This document shows positions 54,292 to 63,868 of a DNA stretch of 64,000 nucleotides, in pieces. Under the pieces are notes generated by a model. The model had not been told where the DNA came from. It worked only from the letters and a program-made list of their open reading frames with translations, and did no database searches. Source of the stretch: Gottfriedia luciferensis (GTDB lineage: Bacteria; Bacillota; Bacilli; Bacillales; Bacillaceae_G); NCBI RefSeq assembly GCF_001712755.1, contig NZ_MDKC01000005.1, forward strand, positions 84,842-148,841. Reading direction: 5' to 3'. The position numbers and the translations under genes are program-made. Position 1 is the first letter of the stretch. Each line of letters opens with the position of its first letter.

Positions 54292-56340
54292 TCAAAGATT
54301 TCGTTCTCTGTTTGTGTTTAGAATCTCCTTAGCCTTGCTTGTTAGATTAATTCCTGCCCTACCTCTATTTGTTTGCAAATATCCTCTAATTTTTAGGGAA
54401 TTCAACCGGTGTCTAACCTGTGCTTCAGATAAGTTCATTTCGACTTCTTGACTCTTCTCAGAAATAATCCTTCTTCCGATGATCTTTCCATTTTCCTCAT
54501 AATTCATGATGAGGTTAAGGATGAAAAGTGATTCTTCATCAAGAGTGGTTGAACCTGAATAAAAGGACGGTATACTCTTGATTGTGTAGCTATTTGTATT
54601 CCTATGAGGAGATTTTTGAAAAAAATGTTGATTAGGCAAATCATTTTTCGTTATTTGGTTTCCAGTACGGACTGCAAGCATGTAATCTATGGTATTTTTA
54701 AGTTCTCTTACATTTCCATACCATGGATAAGCTTGAAGTTCTTCAATTAATTCATGTTCAATTTTGACTTTACGGTCCGATAGCGCAACAAAATGTTTAG
54801 CCAATAATTCAACGTCATTTTGACGAACCCTTAATTCGGGAAGGTGTATAAAGAGTACCTTAAGCCTATGGTATAAGTCTTCTCTGAAAACATTTTCTTG
54901 AATCATTTTCAATAGATTCTTATTGGTTGCTGCAATAATCCGAACGTCAATGGGGATGATTTGACTTCCACCAACACGCATGATTTCTTTTTCCTGCAAT
55001 ACTCGAAGTAGTCGTGCTTGAAGTTTGAGACTAATATCTCCAATCTCATCCAAAAAAATAGTGCCACCATTTGCTTGCTCAAACAATCCTATTTTTCCGC
55101 CCTTTTTTGCTCCTGTAAAAGCTCCGTCCGCATAACCGAATAGTTCACTCTCAACTAAATCATCCGATAAAGCACTAAAGTTAACGGCAAGAAAAGGGCC
55201 GCTATTTCGAAAAGAAGCATTATGAATGGCACTTGCAAACAACTCTTTTCCTGTACCACTTTCACCTTCAATTAAAACCGTTAAATCATTCTTAGCTAAC
55301 CTTTTGGCAATCTGTTTCGTTTCTTGGATGGAAGAGCTAATTCCGACGATATCAGGAAAGTTGTATTTTGCTATGTATCCTTTTTTAACAAATTCTTTTC
55401 TTAATTTACGTTCATATCCAATGGTCTTGAGGGCATTTCTAAAAGTTACAATAATTGATTGATCATTTATATGCAGACGTTCTACGATCACATCTAATCC
55501 GTTTACAACAAATATACCGCTTTCTTGTTGACTATTTGAAAGGATAAAAGTTAACAAATCAATATTATCAATAATGGAATGAATAGGATGACCAATAGCA
55601 TGTTTGTTTTCTATTTTTAGCATATTTTCCAAGAATTCATTAAAAACAACAATCTTTCCTTTATTATCAATAGCTAGTATTCCGTCACCAACACTATCAA
55701 TTACTTGATGAAGTTGTCGATGAGCTTTCGCTAGATTCTTCGTCAAATCTACTATTTTTCGATAATACCTTTCAGAAACATGGTTACCGTATTCCTCCAT
55801 TAAATGGAATCGCTCCAAAATGGACATAATCGTTGTAATATCTATTAATCTATGACCTATATTAATCACTTTTTCTACAAAGTTGGGGATAATTTTAAGT
55901 TCGCCAGGTGTGATTGCAAGCTTAATCATTTGTATGTTAGTTTTTCCTGGATAGTAAGGGATATATTCAATATGGTTTAGTCCTAATTGACGCATGGTTT
56001 CAATCGATTCATATACTGTTTCAGGATTATCATTCACATACAGGGCTTGTGTTCCTTCTGGCAAAAATAAAAGTTGATCTACGTTTTCATAATTTAATGT
56101 CCGTTTTGCAATGATTACCTCGCAATTCTTCCCAATATAGTCTTTGACCGTTTCTATCGTAAATTTATTAGGTAAAACGATTAATGTAGAATGAAATACT
56201 TTTGGAATACTTTCTTCTACAGAAAAACTTTCAATCTCTATGAGGTCACTTAACATCTCTGCTAGTTGTTGATGCAGTGCTTTTCGTGTTTCTTTTAAAA
56301 CGGTAATCAATACAATGTGATTGTTTTCAAATTCGGTCAT
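54292..56340 (-). CDS. Sigma-54-dependent activator with PAS domain
   Basis: A 682-residue enhancer-binding protein. The N-terminal ~190 residues resemble a PrpR-N-like sensory domain. PAS at about 210-320 (VIDSVGDGILAIDNKGKIVV). The AAA+ domain (about 335-560) has Walker A GESGTGKE, the sigma-54 contact loop DGAFTGAKKGG, Walker B GGTIFLDEIGDI, and RLLRVLQEKEIMRVGG. The C-terminus is not a Fis-type helix-turn-helix but a winged-helix-like segment (LSEAQVRHRLNSLKIRGYLQ), which is unusual. Divergent from a peptidase C26 gene preceded by a -24/-12 promoter, so that operon is its probable target. Confidence 0.9.
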   Translation of the reverse strand: MTEFENNHIVLITVLKETRKALHQQLAEMLSDLIEIESFSVEESIPKVFHSTLIVLPNKFTIETVKDYIGKNCEVIIAKRTLNYENVDQLLFLPEGTQALYVNDNPETVYESIETMRQLGLNHIEYIPYYPGKTNIQMIKLAITPGELKIIPNFVEKVINIGHRLIDITTIMSILERFHLMEEYGNHVSERYYRKIVDLTKNLAKAHRQLHQVIDSVGDGILAIDNKGKIVVFNEFLENMLKIENKHAIGHPIHSIIDNIDLLTFILSNSQQESGIFVVNGLDVIVERLHINDQSIIVTFRNALKTIGYERKLRKEFVKKGYIAKYNFPDIVGISSSIQETKQIAKRLAKNDLTVLIEGESGTGKELFASAIHNASFRNSGPFLAVNFSALSDDLVESELFGYADGAFTGAKKGGKIGLFEQANGGTIFLDEIGDISLKLQARLLRVLQEKEIMRVGGSQIIPIDVRIIAATNKNLLKMIQENVFREDLYHRLKVLFIHLPELRVRQNDVELLAKHFVALSDRKVKIEHELIEELQAYPWYGNVRELKNTIDYMLAVRTGNQITKNDLPNQHFFQKSPHRNTNSYTIKSIPSFYSGSTTLDEESLFILNLIMNYEENGKIIGRRIISEKSQEVEMNLSEAQVRHRLNSLKIRGYLQTNRGRAGINLTSKAKEILNTNRERNL

Positions 56341-56368
56341 AGAACACCTCTTTAGTTGAATTTTATTG

Positions 56369-56430
56369 GTCTAAAGTTGGTTGAATAATTTGGTTATTAA
56401 ATAACCAAATAATAACCAATTATAATCCAA
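56369..56430. promoter_or_regulatory. Candidate enhancer of the sigma-54 activator
   Basis: TTGGTTATT-A-AATAACCAA (56390-56408) is a perfect 9-bp inverted repeat. A further half-site AATAACCAA is at 56411-56419, and related TTGGTCTAA and TTGGTTGAA lie at 56376 and 56387 minus a few bases. The cluster is 95-130 bp upstream of the -24 element, the usual place for an activator site. Confidence 0.75.
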
Positions 56431-56502
56431 ATCAACATGGCAAGCACTGGGAAAACAACGAAATATTTAAAAAAATGTAAATAATTATTTACATTTTAAT
56501 GT

Positions 56503-56518
56503 TGGCACGACACTTGCT
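56503..56518 (+). promoter_or_regulatory. Sigma-54 (-24/-12) promoter
   Basis: TGGCACGACACTTGCT matches TGGCAC-N5-TTGCW exactly, with GG and GC 12 bp apart. It drives the C26 peptidase and transporter genes. Confidence 0.92.
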
Positions 56519-56662
56519 TATATAAATAGCGTGTAAAGAATTAATGAAATTTGTAGAGTAGTAATCCACCTATTCAATTCTTTATCATTTGTTAGAAAAA
56601 GGAGGAAGGTAAGAAGATAAAATCACTCAGTGAAAAACAACAAATAGATGAGGTGAGAGGAA

Positions 56663-57421
56663 ATGAAACCACTAATTGGCGTTACCGGATATTATGTTGA
56701 CCATAGTGAGATAGGAAAGGAAGGCTTACGTGGATTACCAGGTCAAGATATGGCAATCTTTTCTTATGACTATATCCGTTCGCTTCAACGGGCGGGTGCT
56801 ACGGTTGTACTACTTCCAATTGAAGAAGCTGATCAAATCGATTCCACACTTAACCAATTAGATGGGTTATTATTGGCTGGTGGGGCGGATATCAATCCAC
56901 TTTATTATGGTGATTTACCCAAAGCGTATTTAGGCACAGTAGAGGAAGAACGAGATAACTTTGAATTAAACCTGGCAAGAAAAGCTTTAGAAAAAGATAT
57001 GCCTATTCTAGGAATCTGTCGAGGATTACAAGTGTTGAATGTTGCATCTGGTGGGACTCTATATCAAGACTTAGAACATGAGATGGGCCCTGAATATTTC
57101 CATGTTCGGGAACAGTTTCGTAAATGGCAAGGCTCCCATTCTATTAATGTTCTTGAAGGGAAAAAAATTTATGAGGCTATTGGCCAAAAATCCTTAATGG
57201 TTAATTCTTTTCATCATCAAGCAGTCAAAACGTTGGGAAGAGATTTTGAAGTGAGTGCTTGGTCGTTTGATGGTGTAATAGAGGCAATCGAATCCAAAGC
57301 TCATCATTATGTAACAGCTGTCCAATGGCATCCAGAAATGATGTCGGAAAGGGATATTCTACAGCAGCGTTTATTTAATCACTTTGTTAATGTAACTAGT
57401 AAAAAGGTGGTTAAATCTTAG
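56663..57421 (+). CDS. Peptidase C26, gamma-glutamyl-GABA hydrolase type
   Basis: A 252-residue class-I glutamine amidotransferase-like enzyme. The nucleophile is in PILGICRGLQVLNVASGGTL (Cys about 117), and the catalytic His/Glu in AVQWHPEMMSERD (His about 220). The early LLLAGGADINPLYYG is the family oxyanion region. PuuD-like enzymes cleave gamma-glutamyl-GABA to glutamate and GABA in putrescine breakdown; related ones act on other gamma-glutamyl amides. First gene of a sigma-54 operon; the transporter after it may bring in the substrate. Ribosome site GAGGTGAGAGG. Confidence 0.9.
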   Translation: MKPLIGVTGYYVDHSEIGKEGLRGLPGQDMAIFSYDYIRSLQRAGATVVLLPIEEADQIDSTLNQLDGLLLAGGADINPLYYGDLPKAYLGTVEEERDNFELNLARKALEKDMPILGICRGLQVLNVASGGTLYQDLEHEMGPEYFHVREQFRKWQGSHSINVLEGKKIYEAIGQKSLMVNSFHHQAVKTLGRDFEVSAWSFDGVIEAIESKAHHYVTAVQWHPEMMSERDILQQRLFNHFVNVTSKKVVKS

Positions 57422-57493
57422 AGTGCCATGAGAAATAGGATCGATGGCATTCAGTTACCTCTTAAAGATATAAAGAGTTATTCGTAATATGAG

Positions 57494-57529
57494 AGTCTGG
57501 TATGCTTTCGCAGACGAGGTAACCAGACT
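57494..57529 (+). other. Inverted repeat between hydrolase and transporter
   Basis: AGTCTGGT (57494-57501) and ACCAGACT (57522-57529). It lies in the 146-bp gap, after a weaker GTGCCAT/ATGGCAT repeat at 57423-57451. It may fold the mRNA to modulate the downstream gene. Confidence 0.5.
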
Positions 57530-57567
57530 ATCTGTTGCCAAAAATTTATTGAAAAGGGGATCGGAAT

Positions 57568-58998
57568 ATGAGTCAACTGTCAGGAAAAGTAATTTTAGCT
57601 GAGTCAGGAGAAAAAAAGGAAAAAAGAGAATGGAAAATAAACGTATTTGCACTGTTACTTGTCTTTTTAGTCATTTCAACCATAATTACACATATAATGC
57701 CAGCTGGAGAATATGCACATATTGAAAAAAATGGGCATACAACGGTAAATCCAGATTCATTCAGATGGATTGCATCAGCACCGCTTGGATTTTTTGATAT
57801 GGTAAAAGCTATTCCTACAGGGATGGTAGAAGCAGCTAATATTATCTTTTTTGTGCTTATTATTGGAGGGTTTTTTGGTGTATTAAAGGCATCAGGTACG
57901 GTTGAGGCTCTTGTTTCAACCATGGCAAAAAATCTCGCTAACCGTGAAAAGCTGATGATTCCTATTATAATGCTTTTCTTTGCACTTGGAGGATCCTTAA
58001 TGGGGATGGCTGAAGAAAGTTTGGCTTATGTACCTCTGTTTATTCCATTGGCTCTTGCACTTGGTTTTGATACGATAACAGGAACTGCGATGGTATTGGT
58101 AGGGGCGTCCGTCGGATTTACAACCGCAATTATGAATCCGTTTACAGTGGGGATGGCCCAAGGGATTGCAGGTCTTCCTATGTATTCTGGGATGGGTTTC
58201 CGCCTCGTATTATTCGTAGTCATGTATCTTATTGCTGTTACATTTGTCTATCGTCATGCTATGAAAGTAAAGAAAAATCCATCAACTGGAGTTTTTGGAA
58301 AATTCGATACAAATAAATCAGACAATCTATTAACAGCGAATGTAGAGCTAACAACAAGACATAAGTGGATTTTAACAGCATTTTTTATTAATTATGTTAT
58401 TCTTGTTTTCGGTGTTATTAAGTATGAATGGTATATAACAGAAATTGCATCCTTATTTATTATCTTAACGATAGTAATTGCAATCCTTGGCAAGATATCT
58501 ATTGAAGATACTGTAGAATCTTTTACACAGGGATCGGCATCTTTAGTCAGCGGAGCTTTAATTATTGGTGTATCGCGCGCCATTCTGGTCGTATTGAATC
58601 AAGGTCATATTATAGATCCCCTACTTCACCAAGTATCGGAAGGAATGAAACATATTCCTGCATTTTTAAGTGTTGTCGGAATGTACAACTTCCAAGCGGC
58701 TATCCATTTCATATTATCATCAGGTAGTGGTCATGCGATGTTGACAATGCCTATTATGGCACCGCTTGCAGATTTATTACATATTACACGCCAAACAACA
58801 GTATTATCCTTTTCATTTGCGGATGGTATTGGAAATATTATATTTCCGACAGGTGGAACGCTAATGGCTGGGTTGGCAATTGCAGGAATTTCCTGGACAA
58901 GGTGGGCAAAGTGGATTCTCCCTTTGATTTTAATTGAATACACAATCGGTTTAATAGCGGTTATAATTGCTCATCTTATCAATTATGGTCCATTCTGA
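57568..58998 (+). CDS. YfcC-family transporter
   Basis: A 476-residue membrane protein with about 12 helices. Signatures of the YfcC/ArcD-related C4-dicarboxylate-like carrier family are WKINVFALLLVFLVISTIIT, MPAGEY near residue 45, LGGSLMGMAEESLAYVPLFI (about 133-152), VGFTTAIMNPFTVGMAQGIA, and LSSGSGHAMLTMPIMAPLAD (about 390). Substrate unknown; peptides, amino acids or their gamma-glutamyl forms are possible given the C26 hydrolase upstream. Ribosome site AAAAGGGGAT. Confidence 0.9.
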   Translation: MSQLSGKVILAESGEKKEKREWKINVFALLLVFLVISTIITHIMPAGEYAHIEKNGHTTVNPDSFRWIASAPLGFFDMVKAIPTGMVEAANIIFFVLIIGGFFGVLKASGTVEALVSTMAKNLANREKLMIPIIMLFFALGGSLMGMAEESLAYVPLFIPLALALGFDTITGTAMVLVGASVGFTTAIMNPFTVGMAQGIAGLPMYSGMGFRLVLFVVMYLIAVTFVYRHAMKVKKNPSTGVFGKFDTNKSDNLLTANVELTTRHKWILTAFFINYVILVFGVIKYEWYITEIASLFIILTIVIAILGKISIEDTVESFTQGSASLVSGALIIGVSRAILVVLNQGHIIDPLLHQVSEGMKHIPAFLSVVGMYNFQAAIHFILSSGSGHAMLTMPIMAPLADLLHITRQTTVLSFSFADGIGNIIFPTGGTLMAGLAIAGISWTRWAKWILPLILIEYTIGLIAVIIAHLINYGPF

Positions 58999-59516
58999 GA
59001 TCGGAAGGATCGTTCTATGTTTTTTGTATTTTAAGCATAGGAAATTTGTAGTTAATTTATGAGGAGACAATCGTTTTAAGAGATCATCTATATGGATGCT
59101 CTCTTTTTTTTATGTAATATTAATCGATTTTTTAATTGATTAATGTAATGTCCTATTGGAATGATATCTTTCAATAGTTTTTTTTGTTTATGAAAGTATA
59201 AATTGGAGAGAGAAAATTTAATTCCAAGTGGTGCCAAGTTTTAGGAATTAAGTATAAGTCAAACTACGTCTTTGTTTTCGCTTTAACGGCCGCTAGTAGG
59301 TTTGATTAAAACTACTATGTTGCTCAATATTTTTAGGGAATATAGTCGAAAATCGTAATATTTTTATAGTACTTGCGATAATAAAGGGTTAAAATAACCC
59401 ATTTGACCGAAAAGTGAATTTTCTGAATAATTATAGAAAGAAATTAAATGATCGTTAAACAGATCGTAGCCATCATTTAATTTTAGTGGCAATAATTAAT
59501 TACTAGGAGGAAGAAA
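58999..59516. other. Gene-free stretch with terminator and subtilase 3 promoter
   Basis: 59079-59112: AGAGATCATC with GATGCTCTCT then T8, a terminator for the transporter. 59388-59402: GGGTTAAAATAACCC, a short palindrome. 59417 on: AATTTTCTGAATAATTATAGA, which carries the complement of CAGAAAATT. No ORF. Confidence 0.7.
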
Positions 59517-62500
59517 ATGGGGAAATCGGTACAAAGAAGTAAGATTGTAAAAAGCATGACTGTTTTAGCTTTATCGTCTAGTTTTCTTTTAGCTTCATTT
59601 GGTAATGTAACGAATGTATCAAAAGCTGTTAGCTCTACAAACGTTGAGGACATGCTCGCTAAGTTAACACCAACACAAAGGGCTGCTTTAAATCAACTTT
59701 CAACGAATGAATCTACAGGTCTTAAAATTTCTTCTGATAAGGATTTAAATACTACAGAGCAAGCTAATGTCATAGTTGAGTTTGTACATAAGCCTGCAAA
59801 AGTTGCTCAAATTGAAGCTAGTTTAGAAGGGCAGCAATTATCTGCAACTGAGGCTACACAATTAGTTGATCAAGATCATAATACCTTTCAAGAAGATGTA
59901 GACCAAATATTAACAGATGAAAATAATTCAAAAGTAAACTATAAGATTAATCGTATTTATGAACATTCTTTTAACGGTGTTTCGATTAGCTTACCAGCAA
60001 ACCAAATTAAGAATCTATTAAAATCGAAGGCTGTAAAAAATGTATGGAGTGATGAGACGTTTTCAATTAATCCACCTAATCTAAAGGAACAAAGTGAACA
60101 ATTGAAAGCAGACGAATTTAACATCGAAAACTATTCACCTTATGATGGATTAGATCGTTTACATGCTGAAGGCTATACAGGGAAAGGCATTAAGATAGGA
60201 ATTCTTGATACAGGTATTGATTATAACCACCCAGATTTAAAAGATGCCTATAAAGGTGGCTATGATTTCGTTGATAATGATAATGACCCGATGGAAGCTA
60301 CATATGCTGATTGGAAAAAATCAGGAAAACCTGAAATCTCGGGATCAAATACATTTTATACAGAACATGGTACACATGTTGCAGGAATAATCGGCAGTCG
60401 AGGTGTTGCTGATACTGAATATAAAACTGTTGGAGCAGCGCCAGAGGCAGATATTTATTCATACAGGGTTCTTGGACCATATGGATCTGGAAAAGGTGCT
60501 GACATTATAGCAGCACTAGATAAGGCAGTAAGTGACGGGATGGATATTATTAATATGTCACTAGGTGCAACAATAAATGACCCGCTTTTTGCGACTTCGG
60601 TAGCTGTAAACAATGCTGTTCTAAGTGGCGTTACGACTGTAGTTGCCGCTGGTAATAGAGGAAATGGAATGTATACACTTGGCTCTCCAGGATCATCAGC
60701 ATTAGCATTAACAGTTGGTGCATCAACTAGTGCAATAGATCTTTTCCAGTTTTCAGGTTTTCAAAATAGTAAAAAATATACTATTAGAGAATTAGCCAGA
60801 AACTATACAGACGATCTAACAGCATTAAAAGGAAAAACGTTTAATCTAGTTGATGTTGGTTTAGGAAAAGGCGTTGATTATAACGGAAAAGATGTAAAAG
60901 GAAAAATTGCTTTTATTCAAAGAGGTGATACTTCTTTTATTGATAAAATCAAACTAGCGAAGGCTAAAGGTGCTGTTGCAGTAATAATTTATAATAATGA
61001 CGTCAACAAAGCTGAAGGGATCATACAAGGGTATGTCGGTGAATCTCTATTAGCCATTCCTACATTTTCGATGTCAAATGAAGATGGCCTAGCAATCTCA
61101 AATGCGATTAAACAAGGAAGTTCTGACTTTACTTTTGGTGATTATACGAAATTTAAAACACCTGAGGATGAACTAACATCATTTAGTTCAAGAGGACCAT
61201 CTCGCATAAATTATGACATAAAGCCAGAAGTAACGGCGCCAGGTGCAGCAATTCTTTCGACTGTTCCATTTTATGTAAATAATAAAACAGGAGATGGATC
61301 AAAACCGGAAGATTATAAAATTGCATATGAACGCCTATCTGGAACATCAATGGCGACTCCGTATGTTGCAGGAGTGTCAGCACTATTACTACAATCAAAT
61401 AAAAATCTACAGCCAGCAGATATAAAATCTATATTGATGAATACGGCTGATCCTTTAAAGAAGGATTATAGTGTATTTGAAGTTGGTAGCGGAAGAGTAG
61501 ACGCATATGAAGCAATTCACTCAAACGTAGAATTAAATGTGGTAGATAGTACGCCAACAATTATTGATGGAAAAGAAAAATCAATCAAAGAATTAACAGG
61601 TGCGATGAGTTTTGGGTCATTTAGTTTCAAAAACGAAGAAATTGCGGCGAACCGACAAATTATACTAAAAAATAGTAGTGAACAAGTGAAGACATTTAGT
61701 ATTGATGTTAAATATCAAACTGGATTAAGAGGTTCTAAAGATGCAAACTTAAATGATGTTACCTTAACTAGTCCTTCCTCAGTAACTCTAGATGGAAGTA
61801 GTCAAAAACCGATTAACTTTCATTTGAAAATACCTGCAAATGCCGAAAAAGGAATTTATGAAGGGTATATCGTCTTTACGAATGATGCAGATCAAACAGA
61901 ACAGTATCAAATACCATTCGGTGTTCACTATGTAAAAGAAGGATTTAATTCAGCGGCTACATACAATAAGATGATGACATCAGATTATACTAATTATTAC
62001 CCATTACTTGAATTTAACGCAGGTGCAACCTTTAATTTAAGTTCTAGTATGGAAACAATCGATTTCGTTTTACTTGATAGTGAAACAGATGAAGAAATCG
62101 GTTATTTAGGACAAATCCCTGCATCGCAATTGGATGAAAATACTGATTACTATGTCACTGGTGTCTTTACCGGATACTATAATCCTTTCACTAATGACCC
62201 GAAAAACCCAGTATCACCTACAAGTGTAAAAGTACCTTATGGGCCAGCACATTATAAGATAAAAATGATCGGTACTAATAGAGATGGTAAAACATTTTCG
62301 ATGACGGACCATGTAATGGTTGATATTACTGGTCCTACTTTTACAACAGATTTAGAAGAAGGCGTTATCGAGGTTAAACCTGGTACAACATCTTATCCAA
62401 TTAAAGGTACAGTTTTTGATAAAACCCAAGATGATTATCGTACGCAAGGTATTTCTATTGATCAATCGGGTAATTTTGTGATGATAAAAAATAATAATAC

Positions 62501-63644
62501 TACCTTTTCAAATGGTTTCAATGTTGATGCAAAAGGAAATTTTGCATATAATATCCCGATTGACCCTTCTGCTAAAAGCGTAAATGTTGAACTTGCAGGA
62601 TATAATTCAGCTAAGATTGGTACAAGAAACAAATATTTTACATTTATTCCAGAAGGCACTCCACTTGTTTATGGAAGTGTTGATCAAAAAATTGTAAATG
62701 CAGGTGAAAATGTAAAGGTGAACCTAACAGCATATAACGTTACTGATGCAAAAAAAATAGCTAGTAGCCTTTCATTTTCAAATAATCAATTAGAATTTGT
62801 AGATGTAAAGCTTAATCCAGCAATTGAAAAATTTGGTTTGGCGAAACTCACATCTAATTCAGCTCCATCAGGATTGAATACAAATGTAAATGTCAATATA
62901 GAGATGACTAACGGAAAAGTGACAGGTGATGTACCATTTGCAGAAGTAACGTTAAAAGTAAAAGATAATACTTATAATTTTTATTCGCCTTTTAAATCAT
63001 CTTCTGCATCTTATATAAATGAATCTAACCAATCAATTGCAATGAATTCAACAATACCACCAATTTGGTTCAAACCAACTTATTCAAAAATTTCAGGAAG
63101 TATTGGAATTCCAGTCTCATTGCAAAAAGAAGGTAAGAGTTCATGGAGGGTAGCCCCTTCGCAGATTGGTGCAGTTCTATCAGTAAAGGATCAAAACGGT
63201 AACATCTACCCAGGAGTTATTAATCAATTTGGCCAAGTATCCGTGGATAAATTACCAAAAACACTCGATGAAATGGTCGTATCACTCGATATTCCTGGCC
63301 ATTTCACAATATATGAACCTTTCCATGTGGGCTTCCTAGATGATGAAGGCGTACTAACTGCTCATTGGAATCCTGAAATAAATTTTAATGCTGCAATTCC
63401 TGGAGACGTTAATAAAGATAATGTCATTGATTTGAAGGACGCCTTAGCAATCCAAACTAATTGGGGAACTGACAGTCGCAGTGCAGACATTAATTTTGAT
63501 AAAATCGTAGACGCAAAAGACTTTGCATTCATCGAAAAGAATTACTTAATGCAAAATCCAACGGTGGAAAACGCTCCAAAACCTCTAGAAAAATATAAAT
63601 CAAAATCACTTGAGGATATTAAGAAAGAGCTAGGGTTGAATTAA
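59517..63644 (+). CDS. Giant secreted subtilase 3 with cohesin-like and dockerin-like modules
   Basis: A 1375-residue S8 protease closely related to subtilase 1. Signal peptide about 1-38 (KSMTVLALSSSFLLASFG), I9 propeptide, Asp231 (LDTGIDYNHPD), His284 (EHGTHVAG), Asn in VVAAGNRGNG, Ser611 (SGTSMATP), inserted PA domain (GKIAFIQRGDTSFIDKIKLA), Fn3-like domains, cohesin-like segment about 1059-1160 (NAGENVKVNLTAYNVTDAKK), dockerin-like tail about 1295-1350 (DVNKDNVIDLKDAL, DINFDKIVDAKDFA). Ends SLEDIKKELGLN like its paralogues. Ribosome site AGGAGGAAG. It stands 15 kb from the first pair. Confidence 0.92.
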   Translation: MGKSVQRSKIVKSMTVLALSSSFLLASFGNVTNVSKAVSSTNVEDMLAKLTPTQRAALNQLSTNESTGLKISSDKDLNTTEQANVIVEFVHKPAKVAQIEASLEGQQLSATEATQLVDQDHNTFQEDVDQILTDENNSKVNYKINRIYEHSFNGVSISLPANQIKNLLKSKAVKNVWSDETFSINPPNLKEQSEQLKADEFNIENYSPYDGLDRLHAEGYTGKGIKIGILDTGIDYNHPDLKDAYKGGYDFVDNDNDPMEATYADWKKSGKPEISGSNTFYTEHGTHVAGIIGSRGVADTEYKTVGAAPEADIYSYRVLGPYGSGKGADIIAALDKAVSDGMDIINMSLGATINDPLFATSVAVNNAVLSGVTTVVAAGNRGNGMYTLGSPGSSALALTVGASTSAIDLFQFSGFQNSKKYTIRELARNYTDDLTALKGKTFNLVDVGLGKGVDYNGKDVKGKIAFIQRGDTSFIDKIKLAKAKGAVAVIIYNNDVNKAEGIIQGYVGESLLAIPTFSMSNEDGLAISNAIKQGSSDFTFGDYTKFKTPEDELTSFSSRGPSRINYDIKPEVTAPGAAILSTVPFYVNNKTGDGSKPEDYKIAYERLSGTSMATPYVAGVSALLLQSNKNLQPADIKSILMNTADPLKKDYSVFEVGSGRVDAYEAIHSNVELNVVDSTPTIIDGKEKSIKELTGAMSFGSFSFKNEEIAANRQIILKNSSEQVKTFSIDVKYQTGLRGSKDANLNDVTLTSPSSVTLDGSSQKPINFHLKIPANAEKGIYEGYIVFTNDADQTEQYQIPFGVHYVKEGFNSAATYNKMMTSDYTNYYPLLEFNAGATFNLSSSMETIDFVLLDSETDEEIGYLGQIPASQLDENTDYYVTGVFTGYYNPFTNDPKNPVSPTSVKVPYGPAHYKIKMIGTNRDGKTFSMTDHVMVDITGPTFTTDLEEGVIEVKPGTTSYPIKGTVFDKTQDDYRTQGISIDQSGNFVMIKNNNTTFSNGFNVDAKGNFAYNIPIDPSAKSVNVELAGYNSAKIGTRNKYFTFIPEGTPLVYGSVDQKIVNAGENVKVNLTAYNVTDAKKIASSLSFSNNQLEFVDVKLNPAIEKFGLAKLTSNSAPSGLNTNVNVNIEMTNGKVTGDVPFAEVTLKVKDNTYNFYSPFKSSSASYINESNQSIAMNSTIPPIWFKPTYSKISGSIGIPVSLQKEGKSSWRVAPSQIGAVLSVKDQNGNIYPGVINQFGQVSVDKLPKTLDEMVVSLDIPGHFTIYEPFHVGFLDDEGVLTAHWNPEINFNAAIPGDVNKDNVIDLKDALAIQTNWGTDSRSADINFDKIVDAKDFAFIEKNYLMQNPTVENAPKPLEKYKSKSLEDIKKELGLN

Positions 63645-63656
63645 TTTTTCTAATGG

Positions 63657-63688
63657 AAAAGACGACTGTTATTAAGTCGTCTTTTTCA
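63657..63688 (+). terminator. Terminator after subtilase 3
   Basis: AAAAGACGAC (63657-63666) and GTCGTCTTTT (63676-63685), then T. Confidence 0.95.
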
Positions 63689-63744
63689 CGCTTTGAAAAA
63701 CAACTTTGTCAATTAAATTACCAAATTTTCGTAAAAGGAGTAGG

Positions 63745-63868
63745 TGATGTTGATTTCCATTACAGGATGCTCGCTTTCCATGGGGCGGGATTCTTTAGCC
63801 TCCTCGGCAAGCCTGCGGGGTCTTTAGCCTTCCCGCTAATCCCATAGGAGTCGAGCACCCCTCCATTC
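63745..63868. repeat. G+C-rich Bacillaceae intergenic repeat
   Basis: The stretch begins GTTGATTTCCATTACAGGAT, GCTCGCTTTCC and ends GGAGTCGAGCACCCC..AATCAACTTTT. Its ends are complementary (GTTGATT/AATCAAC, TGCTCG/CGAGCA), with further G+C-rich pairing inside (CGGGATT/AATCCC). I recognise the pattern as a family of intergenic repeats common in Bacillus and relatives. The ORF that runs through it is not credible. Confidence 0.75.

Noticed and set aside
63653..63847. 64-codon ORF at the end of the window
   Set aside because: It begins in the terminator of subtilase 3 and runs through the G+C-rich intergenic repeat; no ribosome site.
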